This document shows positions 30,150-38,889 of a stretch of DNA of 64,000 bases, piece by piece. Made by a program: the position numbers and the translations under genes. The notes below the pieces were generated by a model. The model worked only from the letters and a program-made list of their open reading frames with translations. It was not told the origin of the DNA and made no database searches. Source of the DNA: Chromatiaceae bacterium (GTDB taxonomy: Bacteria > Pseudomonadota > Gammaproteobacteria > Chromatiales > Chromatiaceae); assembly GCA_019356535.1 (NCBI GenBank), contig CP037918.1, forward strand, positions 62,001-126,000, written 5' to 3'. How positions within the stretch are numbered: position 1 is the first letter of the stretch; each line of letters opens with the position of its first letter.

Positions 30150-32459
30150 TCAGTCCTGGCCGTCGCCCCCGGCCGGCGCGGCGCCTTCCGGCGGGGTGTA
30201 GGGTTCAGCAAAGGAGCAGTCCTGCTGCGGACAGACCTTCTCGGTGCCACGCCGTTTGGTGGTCTTGATAGTGAGCACCGGCCAGCCGCACTGTGGGCAG
30301 GGCTCGGCGATCGGCTCGTTCCACACCGCGTAGTCGCACTTGGGATAGGTGGAGCAGGAATAGAAGATCTTGCCGCGGCGCGACTTGCGCTGCATCAGGG
30401 TGCCTTTGCCGCATTTCGGGCAACCGACCCCGGTGTCTTTCGGCTTCTCCAGCGGTTCGATGTGGCGGCACTTGGGATAGCCCGAGCAGCCGATGAACTT
30501 GCCGTAGCGGCCCTGCTTGATGACCAGGTCCTCGCCGCATTCGGGGCAGGCGCGTCCGACCTTTTCGGGTTCCAGCGGGGCTGAAGCGTCGTCGTTCAGG
30601 TTGCGCGTGTAGTCGCACTCGGGATAGCCGGTGCAGCCGATGAAACGGCCGTTGCGCCCCAGGCGGATGGACAGCGGGCTACCGCACTTGGGGCAGCTCT
30701 CGTCGAGCTTCTCCTGAGTGACGTCCGAGCGCTTGACGTTTTTCTCGGTATCCTCGATACGTGCCTTGAAGGGCTTCCAGAACTTCTCCAGCAGCGGGAT
30801 CCATTCTTCCTCGCCGCGTGCCACCGCGTCGAGTTCGTCCTCGAGTCGCGCGGTGAAGTCGTAATCGACGTACTGGGTGAAGTAGTTGGTGAGGAACTTG
30901 TTGACCACCCGGCCTACGTCGGTGGGGTGGAAGCGCTTCTTCTCCAGTTCGACGTAGCCGCGGTCCTGCAGGGTGGAGATGATGGCGGCATAGGTCGAGG
31001 GGCGGCCGATACCGTGTTCCTCCAGCGCCTTGACCAGGCTGGCTTCGGTGTAGCGCGGTGGCGGCTCGGTGAAGTGCTGCTCGGGACGGATGCCGGTCAG
31101 CTCGACGCGGTCGCCCTCGGCCAGCGGCGGCAGCATCTTCTCGTCGTCTTCGCCCTTGGCATCGTCGCGGCCCTCCATGTAGACCTGCATGAAGCCGGGT
31201 CGGGCGATGGTCGAGCCGGTGGCGCGGAACACATTGCCCTCGCCCGCGCCCAGGTCGGCGGCCACGGTGTCGATGGTGGCGTGGATCATCTGGCAGGCCA
31301 GGGTGCGTTTCCAGATCAGGGTGTAGAGCTTGAGCTGGTCGCGGTCGAGGTATTTGGCCAGTTGTTCGGGGGTGTTTCGGATGGAGGTCGGGCGGATGGC
31401 CTCGTGCGCCTCCTGGGCGTTCTTGGCCTTGGTCTTGAACACCCGCGGCTTGGCCGGCAGGTCGTCCTCGCCGTATTTCTCGGCGATGAATTCGCGCAGC
31501 TCGGTGAGCGCTTCGTCGGCCAGGTTCACCGAGTCGGTCCGCATGTAGGTGATCAGACCGACCGCGCCGTTGCCGATGTCCACGCCCTCGTAGAGTTGCT
31601 GGGCGATGCGCATGGTGCGCTGTGCAGTGAAGCCCAGCTTGCGTGAGGCCTCCTGTTGCAGGGTCGAGGTGGTGAAGGGCGCGGCCGGGTTGCGCCGGCG
31701 CTGTTTCTTCTCGACCTTGAGCACCTGGAGCGCGCCACCCGCGGCCTGCAGCAGGGCCTGTTCGACTTCGCGCGCGCGGGCTTCGTCGGTGATGCTGAAC
31801 TGCTCGAGCTTGTCGCCGGCGAAGTGGGTCAGCTTGGCGCTGAAGGCCTGGCCACCCTTGGCGCAGTCGGCCTCGATGGTCCAGTATTCGCGCGAGACGA
31901 AGGCCTCGATCTCGTCCTCGCGCTCGCAGATCATGCGCAGCGCCGGGCTCTGCACGCGCCCGGCGGACAGCCCGCGGCGCACCTTCTTCCACAGTAGCGG
32001 TGACAGGTTGAAGCCCACCAGGTAGTCCAGGGCGCGCCGCGCCTGCTGGGCGTTGACCAGGTCCATGGACAGCTCGCGTGGATGGGCCACCGCGTCCTGC
32101 ACGGCCTTCTTGGTGATCTCGTTGAATACGATGCGGTGCACCGGCTTGTCCTTGAGCACCTTGCGGTTCTTCAGCAGCTCGTAGAGGTGCCAGGAGATGG
32201 CTTCGCCCTCGCGGTCGGGGTCGGTGGCCAGGTAGAGGGCGTCGGCGTTCTTGAGCTTCTGGGTGATGGCCTTGACGTGCTTGTCGTTGCGGTCGATCAC
32301 CTGGTACTTCATGGCGAAGCCGTGCTCGGGATCGACAGCGCCCTCCTTGGGAATCAGATCGCGCACATGGCCATAAGAGGCGAGGACATCGAAGTCCTTG
32401 CCCAGGTATTTCTTGATCGTCTTCGCCTTGGCCGGCGACTCTACGACAACGAGGTTCAT
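30150..32459 (-). CDS. topA: DNA topoisomerase I
   Basis: The 769-residue type IA topoisomerase relaxes negative supercoils. The TOPRIM domain is at the start (LVVVESPAKAKTIKKYLG; ATDPDREGEAI), the catalytic tyrosine in VGLITYMRTDSVN, and GIGRPSTYAAIISTLQDRGYV is intact. The C-terminal 180 residues contain four zinc-ribbon-like modules (CPKCGSPL, CPECGEDL, CPKCGKGTL, CPQCGWPVL). The gene lies downstream of smg in the same orientation with a 112-base gap. It is shorter than E. coli TopA (865), the difference being in the C-terminal region. Confidence 0.97.
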   Translation of the reverse strand: MNLVVVESPAKAKTIKKYLGKDFDVLASYGHVRDLIPKEGAVDPEHGFAMKYQVIDRNDKHVKAITQKLKNADALYLATDPDREGEAISWHLYELLKNRKVLKDKPVHRIVFNEITKKAVQDAVAHPRELSMDLVNAQQARRALDYLVGFNLSPLLWKKVRRGLSAGRVQSPALRMICEREDEIEAFVSREYWTIEADCAKGGQAFSAKLTHFAGDKLEQFSITDEARAREVEQALLQAAGGALQVLKVEKKQRRRNPAAPFTTSTLQQEASRKLGFTAQRTMRIAQQLYEGVDIGNGAVGLITYMRTDSVNLADEALTELREFIAEKYGEDDLPAKPRVFKTKAKNAQEAHEAIRPTSIRNTPEQLAKYLDRDQLKLYTLIWKRTLACQMIHATIDTVAADLGAGEGNVFRATGSTIARPGFMQVYMEGRDDAKGEDDEKMLPPLAEGDRVELTGIRPEQHFTEPPPRYTEASLVKALEEHGIGRPSTYAAIISTLQDRGYVELEKKRFHPTDVGRVVNKFLTNYFTQYVDYDFTARLEDELDAVARGEEEWIPLLEKFWKPFKARIEDTEKNVKRSDVTQEKLDESCPKCGSPLSIRLGRNGRFIGCTGYPECDYTRNLNDDASAPLEPEKVGRACPECGEDLVIKQGRYGKFIGCSGYPKCRHIEPLEKPKDTGVGCPKCGKGTLMQRKSRRGKIFYSCSTYPKCDYAVWNEPIAEPCPQCGWPVLTIKTTKRRGTEKVCPQQDCSFAEPYTPPEGAAPAGGDGQD

Positions 32460-32571
32460 GGGATTCGGTCTGCTCTCCGGAAGGGTGAGGGGCGCCCCGG
32501 CGGGTTCCTTTTTTACCGATAGCCCCGGCGGCGAGCGGGTGTCAAGTCGGCGGTGGTGCGGGTCGGCCCCG

Positions 32572-33054
32572 TCAGTGCAGGTGCGGTGGCTCGCCGTTGT
32601 AGACCAGTTCCTCCATCAGGGCGAAGGCGTTTTCCTGTCCCGGCTGGTTGAGCAGCACCAGCAGCACCACCCATTTCACGTCCTCGGGGGTGAGTTCCTC
32701 GGTCTCGATGGCCATGCAGCGTTCGATCACCAGCTCGCGGGTCATGGGGTCGAGGATGCCACCCTGTTCCAGGCTGAGCAGCAGGCCTTGAATTTCGAGG
32801 TCCATCTTCTGCTGTTCCTCGGGGCTGAAGATACGCATGCTGTAGCCGGGGCGGGCGGCGCCGTATTCGATCAGGCTGCCCTGGCGCCAGGCCAGTTCGT
32901 CCAGCCAGTTGAAGGCCTTGCGTACCTCGCCCTGCTGAAAGCCGGCCTGTAGCAGTTCTTCCTCGAGGGTGATCTGGTCCACGGGCACGGACTCTTCGCT
33001 GTCCATGTAGTTCTCGTAGATGTAGATGAGGACGTCGATGAGGTTTTCAGTCAC
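32572..33054 (-). CDS. smg: Smg protein (DUF494 family)
   Basis: The 160-residue protein matches DUF494 throughout: LIDVLIYIYENYMDSEESVPVD, LEEELLQAGFQQGEVRKAFNWLDELA, a middle RIFSPEEQQKMDLEIQGLL, and a C-terminal VKWVVLLVLLNQPGQENAFALMEELVY. I place the start at GTG 33054 (VTENLIDVL), with AGGAAG about 8 bases upstream; this yields the family length (157 in E. coli), while further upstream the frame has no family similarity. The function is unknown, but the position between dprA and topA is conserved in gammaproteobacteria. Confidence 0.93.
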   Translation of the reverse strand: MTENLIDVLIYIYENYMDSEESVPVDQITLEEELLQAGFQQGEVRKAFNWLDELAWRQGSLIEYGAARPGYSMRIFSPEEQQKMDLEIQGLLLSLEQGGILDPMTRELVIERCMAIETEELTPEDVKWVVLLVLLNQPGQENAFALMEELVYNGEPPHLH

Positions 33055-33121
33055 GGCAGTCTTCCTGGACGGGGAGGGTGCGGGGATCCCGGTGGATGGC
33101 CGGTCAAGGCGGGATACGGGT

Positions 33122-34237
33122 TTACGATAGCGGTTTCCCCAGTCGAGTGAACAATCCACCTGGTCCGGATGATACATGACCCTGCAATTCCAGCAACAGC
33201 AGCATGGACGAGATTTCCGCGGCCGAAAAGCGGCTATTGGCCACCAGCCAGTCACTGCTGACCGGGTCGAAGCCCATCAGCTCGAGCAGTTCGGCGTGGT
33301 CGGGGTCGAGGGTCGACGCCTCGGGTGGCGGCTCCTTGGCCGGGGTTTCGGATGACGGGTTGAACAGGAGTGTCGGGAGCAGTTCCTCGATGACGTGATC
33401 GCCGGTCTCGACCAGCTTGGCTCCCTCGCGGATCAAGGCGTGGCAGCCGCGCGCCTGCGGGTTGTGGATGGAGCCGGGAATGGCGAACACCTCGCGTCCC
33501 AGCTCGGCAGCGAGGCGTGCGGTGATCAGCGAGCCGCTCTTGAGGGCAGCTTCGACCACCAGGGTGCCGAGCGTCAACCCGGCGATGATACGGTTGCGCC
33601 GCGGGAAGTTGCCGGGCAGCGGAGGGGTGCCCGGCGGGAATTCGCTCACCAGCAGGCCGTGCTCGGCGATACGGTGAGCCAGCTCGCGGTGCCGGGCGGG
33701 GAAGACCCGGTCCAGTCCGGTGCCCAGGACCGCCAGGGTGTGGCCGCCATCCAGCGCCCCCTCGTGGGCGGCGCCGTCGATGCCGGCTGCCAGGCCGCTG
33801 GTCACCGGGAGACCTTCGCACGCCAGGTGACGGGCGAAGGCGCGCGCGTTTTCCAGGCCGATGCGCGAGGCATGACGGCTGCCGACGATGGCGATCTGTT
33901 GCTGCCCCAGCAGATGGATGTCGCCGCGCAGGAACAGCAGGAGCGGCGGGTCGGCCAGCTCGCGCAGCAGTTCGGGATAGGCCGGATCGGTGCAGGGCAG
34001 GGCCTGGTTGCCGCTCTCGTGCAGCCAGTCGAGGTCGCGCGCGGCGCGCTCGCGGTCGGCTGCGCGCAACGCTTCACGGATCTTCCCCGGGGTGCCGGGC
34101 GGTGGGGCGTCCAGCAGGGCGGCGGGGTCGGGGCAGCGTTGCAACAGCGGCCACAGGCTGCGCGGCCCCACGCCGGGGGCATGCAGCAGCGTGAGCCAGG
34201 CCAGCAGGGTCTCGTCGGTGAGGTTCACGGCATCCAT
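33122..34237 (-). CDS. dprA: DNA-processing protein A (transformation)
   Basis: The 371-residue protein loads RecA on incoming single-stranded DNA during natural transformation. The Rossmann-like DprA core contains IAIVGSRHASRIGLENARAFA, SGLAAGIDGAAHEGALDGGHTLAVLGTGLD, and GTLVVEAALKSGSLITARLAAELGREVFAIPGSI. An N-terminal SAM-like helical region and a C-terminal winged-helix-like segment (LLELMGFDPVSSDWLVANSRFSAAEISSMLLLLELQG) frame it. It lies 49 bases after the LysM gene and 67 bases before smg. Confidence 0.97.
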   Translation of the reverse strand: MDAVNLTDETLLAWLTLLHAPGVGPRSLWPLLQRCPDPAALLDAPPPGTPGKIREALRAADRERAARDLDWLHESGNQALPCTDPAYPELLRELADPPLLLFLRGDIHLLGQQQIAIVGSRHASRIGLENARAFARHLACEGLPVTSGLAAGIDGAAHEGALDGGHTLAVLGTGLDRVFPARHRELAHRIAEHGLLVSEFPPGTPPLPGNFPRRNRIIAGLTLGTLVVEAALKSGSLITARLAAELGREVFAIPGSIHNPQARGCHALIREGAKLVETGDHVIEELLPTLLFNPSSETPAKEPPPEASTLDPDHAELLELMGFDPVSSDWLVANSRFSAAEISSMLLLLELQGHVSSGPGGLFTRLGKPLS

Positions 34238-34286
34238 GTCGTGATCATACCGGGTTGCAGGGCCTGCCCGGTCGGGGCAGCAGGCC

Positions 34287-35327
34287 TCAGGGGGCGCTTA
34301 CCCGGTCGTGGATGTGGATCGGGCGGATGGCGTTGAGTACCAGGCCGAAGCTGACGCGGTCGAAGGTGCGGAACACCATCAGCAGACCGGCCTCCTCGTC
34401 AGGCAGGCGAATGGTGTCGCTGGAGTCGGGGGTGACCACGTCGCGTATGGTCTCACCCTTCTGATCGATGCGCAGCACGTGCCCGGCCTCCAGGCCGTCA
34501 CGTGCGCCGCGGTCGATGACCACCACGTTGTACTGGCCGATCTGCGCCACGCCATCCATCACGCTGATGATCGAGCCCCGCACGTCACCCTTGGGGTGAT
34601 GCGGTACGAAGTTGGTCCAGACCGTCTCCTCGCTGATCGGGAGCAGGCGATCGCCGAGGACGGCCTCGCGCGTGGAGCTGTTGAAGAATACCGTGGCCGG
34701 GTCGCCGGCACGCAGTGCCTCGACGGTGCCGACGTAGAGTGCCTCGTAGCCCAGGATCTCGCCGGTTTCTGCGTCGCGGTAGGGATCGCCGGGACGCACC
34801 ACGTGGTACTTGCTGCCCGATTCGGCCAGCGATCGCACGTAGGCACGCACCCCGGCGCCGCCCAGGATGTGGTCGTTGCCGAAGCTGACCAGGTAGGGGG
34901 CGCTGTCGGCCTGGCCCGGATCGAGCACGTAGGGGCGTGTCAGGAAGGGCGCGATGTCGCCGATGGGGATGGTGGGGATGGCGCCGTCCCATGGGCGGGA
35001 GCGTACGCGCGGCGATAGCCTGACGGGGCCACGATTGAGCACCAGCCGGGGCTTGCCGTCGATGTAGACCAGATCCAGGCGGTCACCGGGATAGATCAGG
35101 TGGGGGTTGGCGACCTGTGGGTTGACATACCAGATCTCCGGCCAGCGCCAGGGGCTGCGCAGGAACCGTGCGGCGATGTCCCAGAGGGTGTCACCTTTCT
35201 TCACCACGTAGTGGGCCGGGTGGTCGGCGCGCAGCAGCTCTTCGGCGAAGGCCGTGGAGCCGGCGGCGAGCAGGCCGAAGACCAGCAGGATGAGGGTGCG
35301 GCGGATGAATTGGCTGGCTCTCTTCAT
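34287..35327 (-). CDS. LysM-domain peptidoglycan-binding protein
   Basis: The 346-residue precursor has a signal peptide (TLILLVFGLLAAGSTAFA), a LysM domain at residues 38-90 (HYVVKKGDTLWDIAARFLRSPWRWPEIWYVNP...NPHLIYPGDRL), and a conserved beta-rich remainder. Proteins of this type commonly precede dprA in gammaproteobacteria and are thought to act in the periplasm on or near peptidoglycan. No hydrolase motif is visible. It diverges from def across 169 bp, which must hold both promoters; a TTGACA at 35389-35394 has no convincing -10 partner. Confidence 0.93.
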   Translation of the reverse strand: MKRASQFIRRTLILLVFGLLAAGSTAFAEELLRADHPAHYVVKKGDTLWDIAARFLRSPWRWPEIWYVNPQVANPHLIYPGDRLDLVYIDGKPRLVLNRGPVRLSPRVRSRPWDGAIPTIPIGDIAPFLTRPYVLDPGQADSAPYLVSFGNDHILGGAGVRAYVRSLAESGSKYHVVRPGDPYRDAETGEILGYEALYVGTVEALRAGDPATVFFNSSTREAVLGDRLLPISEETVWTNFVPHHPKGDVRGSIISVMDGVAQIGQYNVVVIDRGARDGLEAGHVLRIDQKGETIRDVVTPDSSDTIRLPDEEAGLLMVFRTFDRVSFGLVLNAIRPIHIHDRVSAP

Positions 35328-35496
35328 GGGATTCCCTTGACGTTATCCTCGGTTCCTGTCGGTCGAATGTGTGGACATTAAGGTATCATTGACACCCCTG
35401 TCCGGCCGCTGACGCGGGCGAAAGTCTCGAAAGTCTAGCGTAAACAGCGGCCTGGCGACGATTCTTGAAACTTTACTACAGAACGCGGACGGGCTC

Positions 35497-36024
35497 ATGG
35501 CGATTCTCGACATTCTGCACTTTCCCGACCCGCGCCTGCGCAACAAGGCCAGGCCGGTGACGCAAGTCGACGACAAGGTGCGCCAGCTGGTGGACGATAT
35601 GTTCGAAACCATGTACGCCGCGCCCGGTATCGGCCTGGCGGCCATCCAGGTGAATGTGCCGCTGCGCGTGGTGACCATTGATATCTCCGAGGAGCGCGAT
35701 CAGCCGCTGGCGCTGATCAATCCCGAGATCCTCGAGCGCGACGGGGTCGAGGAGATGAACGAGGGTTGCCTGTCGGTGCCCGGCGTCTACGAAAAGGTCC
35801 GGCGCGCCAATCACATCCGTTTCCGCGCCCTGGACCGCGAGGGCCGGCCGTTCGAAAGCGAGGCCGAGGGCCTGCTGGCGGTCTGTATACAGCACGAGAT
35901 CGATCACCTCGACGGCAAGTTGTTCGTGGATTATCTGTCCAACCTCAAGCGCCAGCGCATCCGCAAGAAGCTGGAGAAGGAAGCGCGCCAGGCGAGCACT
36001 CCTGCCGCGGCTGGCACCGCTTGA
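35497..36024 (+). CDS. def: Peptide deformylase
   Basis: The 175-residue metalloenzyme removes the formyl group from nascent proteins. All three motifs are present: [17 protein letters not shown] with the cysteine ligand, and QHEIDHLDG with the two histidines and catalytic glutamate. It is a type 1B bacterial enzyme with a basic C-terminal tail. It heads the def-fmt-rsmB-DUF4390-ntrYX-trkAH block. The 63-base gap to fmt holds no strong terminator. Confidence 0.98.
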   Translation: MAILDILHFPDPRLRNKARPVTQVDDKVRQLVDDMFETMYAAPGIGLAAIQVNVPLRVVTIDISEERDQPLALINPEILERDGVEEMNEGCLSVPGVYEKVRRANHIRFRALDREGRPFESEAEGLLAVCIQHEIDHLDGKLFVDYLSNLKRQRIRKKLEKEARQASTPAAAGTA

Positions 36025-36087
36025 GATACTCCGGCCAGCTTAGTCGGCCTTTCGTCCACGCTTTGTGATCCGGTTCCTACCTTCGCC

Positions 36088-37029
36088 ATGACGACACCTC
36101 TGCGAATCGTGTTTGCCGGCACCCCCGATTTTTCGGTGCCGCCTCTGCGCACCCTGCTTGGCTCCTCGCACGAGGTGGTTGCGGTCTACACGCAGCCCGA
36201 CCGCCCGGCCGGCCGTGGCCGCAAGCTGGTTGCCAGCCCGGTCAAGGAGGTGGCGCTGGAGGCGGGTGTGTCCGTGGAGCAGCCGGCGAACTTCCGCGAC
36301 CCCGACAGCGTGGCGAGACTGGCGGCGTACCGGCCTGATCTGATGGTGGTGGTCGCCTACGGCCTGCTGCTGCCGCCTGCGGTGCTGGAGCTGCCGCGCC
36401 TGGGCTGCGTCAATATCCATGCCTCCATCCTGCCGCGCTGGCGCGGCGCCGCGCCCATCCAGCGCGCCATCGAGGCAGGCGACCTCGAGACCGGGGTTTC
36501 GATCATGCAGATGGACGAGGGTCTGGACACTGGTCCGGTGTATCTGGTCGAACGCATCCCTATCGCGCCCGACGAGACCGGCGGCAGCCTGCACGACCGC
36601 CTTTCTGAACTGGGAGCGACGGCATTGATGAAGGCCTTGTCGGGTATTGCCGACGGTTCCTTGCAGCCCCGGCCCCAGGATGATGCCCTGGCCACCTATG
36701 CGCACAAGCTGAGCAAGCAGGAGGCCTGGATCGACTGGAACCGGCCGGCCGTGGCGATCGAACGCCAGGTGCGCGCCTTCAATCCCTGGCCGGTGGCGCA
36801 GACCCGCTACGAGGACGCCAACCTGCGCATCTGGGATGCCTGGGCCCTGCCCGGCGAGACCGCCGAGCCCGGCATGGTGATGGCCGCCGGGCGTGAGGGC
36901 ATCGACGTGTCCACCGGTGACGGCCTGCTGCGCATCACCGAGCTGCAACTGCCGGGCAAGCGCGCCATGAGCGCACAGGACTTCATCAACGCCCATTCCA
37001 TCCAGGGCATGCTGCTCGGCAACCCGTGA
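36088..37029 (+). CDS. fmt: Methionyl-tRNA formyltransferase
   Basis: The 313-residue enzyme formylates initiator Met-tRNA. Key elements are the N-terminal [16 protein letters not shown], the folate-site segment [25 protein letters not shown] holding the catalytic Asn/His, and [11 protein letters not shown]. The C-terminal domain binds the tRNA. It is followed by rsmB with a 4-base GTGA overlap, the common def-fmt-rsmB arrangement. Confidence 0.98.
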   Translation: MTTPLRIVFAGTPDFSVPPLRTLLGSSHEVVAVYTQPDRPAGRGRKLVASPVKEVALEAGVSVEQPANFRDPDSVARLAAYRPDLMVVVAYGLLLPPAVLELPRLGCVNIHASILPRWRGAAPIQRAIEAGDLETGVSIMQMDEGLDTGPVYLVERIPIAPDETGGSLHDRLSELGATALMKALSGIADGSLQPRPQDDALATYAHKLSKQEAWIDWNRPAVAIERQVRAFNPWPVAQTRYEDANLRIWDAWALPGETAEPGMVMAAGREGIDVSTGDGLLRITELQLPGKRAMSAQDFINAHSIQGMLLGNP

Positions 37030-38342
37030 GCACGGCCGATCCGCGTCTGCTCGCCGTGCGCAACCTGGCCGCCGTGCTCGACGGCCGTTCGCTCGACGAG
37101 GTGTTGGCGCTTCCCGTGCAGGGGCTGGACGGACGCGATCAGGCCCTGGTACGCGAACTCAGCTACGGACTCTGTCGCTGGTACCGGCAGCTGCACGCCC
37201 TGGTCGCATCACGCCTGCACAAGCCGCTGCGTGCGCGCGATCGCGAGGTCCAGCTGTTGATGCTGCTCGGGGTCTACCAGCTGATGCACACCCGCATGCC
37301 GCCACATGCCGCGGTGGCCAGCGTGGTCGAGGCGACCCGTCGGGCCGGGCAGACCTGGGCGGTGAAGCTGGTCAATGGGGTGTTGCGCGGCATCCAGCGC
37401 GAGCTGGCCGATCCGCAGGCGTCTCTGCACGCCATGCTCGCGGGGGACCTGTCGCTGCGCTTCGCCCAGCCGAAGTGGTTCGTTCGCGCCCTGGCCCGGG
37501 CCTGGCCGGAAGCGCACGAGGCCATTCTCGATGCCCTGCAACAACGTGCGCCCATGACCCTGCGCCTGGATACCCGGCGTCTGCCGCGCGAGCGCTACCT
37601 GGTGCAGCTGCGCGAGTCCGGTATCGAGGCTGCTGCGCTCGAGGCGGTGCCGGACGCGGTGGTGCTCGAGCGTCCCCTGTCGGTCGAGCGCCTGCCCGGC
37701 TTCGCCGAGGGGCTGGTCTCGGTGCAGGACGCCGGAGCGCAGCTCGCCGCCCGCCTGCTCGACCCGCGTCCCGGCCAGCGCGTGCTCGATGCCTGTGCCG
37801 CGCCGGGCGGCAAGACCGGCCACCTCCTGGAGCTGGCCGACGACCTCGAACTGACCGCGGTGGACGTGGATGCGCGCCGTCTCGAGCGAGTACACGAGAA
37901 CCTGCGACGCCTGGGCCGGCATGCAACCCTGCTGGCGGCGGATGCCGGCGCGCCGCCAGCGGCCTGGCGCGAACACCCTTTCGACCGCATCTTGCTGGAT
38001 GCGCCCTGCTCGGCCACGGGGGTGATGCGTCGCCATCCGGACATCCGCCTGTTGCGGCGGCACGAGGACATCGAGGCTCTGGCAGTACGCCAGGCACGCC
38101 TCCTCGAGACCCTCTGGCCCTGTCTGCGCCCGGGGGGCAAGTTGTTGTACTGTACCTGTTCGCTGATGCCGCAGGAGAACGAGCAGGTTGTGACGGCGTT
38201 TCTGCGCACCCACCCGGACGCGCAGTCCGTGCCGCTGCCGGACACCTGGGGTCATGCGCGGGAGACAGGCCGGCAGACGCTGCCCGGGGAATCGACAATG
38301 GACGGTTTTTACTATGCCTTGCTGGAGAAGCAGGTTGGCTGA
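37026..38342 (+). CDS. rsmB: 16S rRNA (cytosine-967-C5)-methyltransferase
   Basis: The 438-residue enzyme has an N-terminal NusB-like RNA-binding domain (residues 1-140; [20 protein letters not shown]) and a C-terminal SAM methyltransferase domain. The SAM motif is [18 protein letters not shown]; the catalytic cysteines are in [21 protein letters not shown] and [14 protein letters not shown]. The start is a GTG that overlaps the fmt stop. Length matches E. coli RsmB (429). Confidence 0.97.
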   Translation: MSTADPRLLAVRNLAAVLDGRSLDEVLALPVQGLDGRDQALVRELSYGLCRWYRQLHALVASRLHKPLRARDREVQLLMLLGVYQLMHTRMPPHAAVASVVEATRRAGQTWAVKLVNGVLRGIQRELADPQASLHAMLAGDLSLRFAQPKWFVRALARAWPEAHEAILDALQQRAPMTLRLDTRRLPRERYLVQLRESGIEAAALEAVPDAVVLERPLSVERLPGFAEGLVSVQDAGAQLAARLLDPRPGQRVLDACAAPGGKTGHLLELADDLELTAVDVDARRLERVHENLRRLGRHATLLAADAGAPPAAWREHPFDRILLDAPCSATGVMRRHPDIRLLRRHEDIEALAVRQARLLETLWPCLRPGGKLLYCTCSLMPQENEQVVTAFLRTHPDAQSVPLPDTWGHARETGRQTLPGESTMDGFYYALLEKQVG

Positions 38343-38889
38343 ATGGCGTCTTCCCTTGTGGATGGCGTTGCTGTTGCTGTGTGGCCCCTCGTTGCCCGCG
38401 GCCTTGGAGTTCAGCCAGGTCACCATCACCCTGGGCGAGGACGACCGTATCTATCTGGATGCGCAGATCCGTTATGAGCTCACCCCCGCGGTCAGCGAGG
38501 CGCTGGAGAACGGGGTGCCGTTGACCTTCGTCACCCGCGTGCAGATGCGCGATACCGAGGCCTGGATCTGGCAGCCGGACGCGGCGGAGCACCGCCTGCA
38601 CAGTGTGTTGCGCTACCGGCCCCTGTCCGGGGTGTACGAGGTACGCAACCTCGAGAGCCGTGACAAGCAGGTGTTCGCCACTCGCGAGGCGGCCCTGCGC
38701 TACATGGGGAGGATTCGTGACTTTGCGATCATCGAGCGCTCGCAGCTGGATCTCGATCGTGAATATCTGGTCCGCCTCGAGACCTTCCTGGATATCGAGG
38801 CGCTGCCGCTGCCCCTGCGGCCGCGCGCCTATCTTTCCGCCGAGTGGCACCTGGCGGCGGAGGCCTGGGAATGGCGGATAAGACCTTGA
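38335..38889 (+). CDS. Secreted DUF4390 protein
   Basis: The roughly 184-residue protein has a signal peptide (LPLWMALLLLCGPSLPAA) and a DUF4390 domain (LEFSQVTITLGEDDRIYLDAQIRYELTPAVSEALENGVPLTFV). The start is uncertain: I prefer TTG 38335, 8 bases after a GGAG, giving a compact signal peptide and overlapping the rsmB end by 8 bases; ATG codons at 38314 and 38362 are alternatives. The end overlaps ntrY by 19 bases. DUF4390 proteins are typically found just upstream of ntrY-type kinases and their role is unknown; a periplasmic link to that sensor is possible. Confidence 0.8.
   Translation: MAEWRLPLWMALLLLCGPSLPAALEFSQVTITLGEDDRIYLDAQIRYELTPAVSEALENGVPLTFVTRVQMRDTEAWIWQPDAAEHRLHSVLRYRPLSGVYEVRNLESRDKQVFATREAALRYMGRIRDFAIIERSQLDLDREYLVRLETFLDIEALPLPLRPRAYLSAEWHLAAEAWEWRIRP

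Noticed and set aside
35389..35394. TTGACA in the LysM/def gap
   Set aside because: No -10-like sequence is found 16-18 bases downstream on the plus strand, so it is not listed as a promoter.
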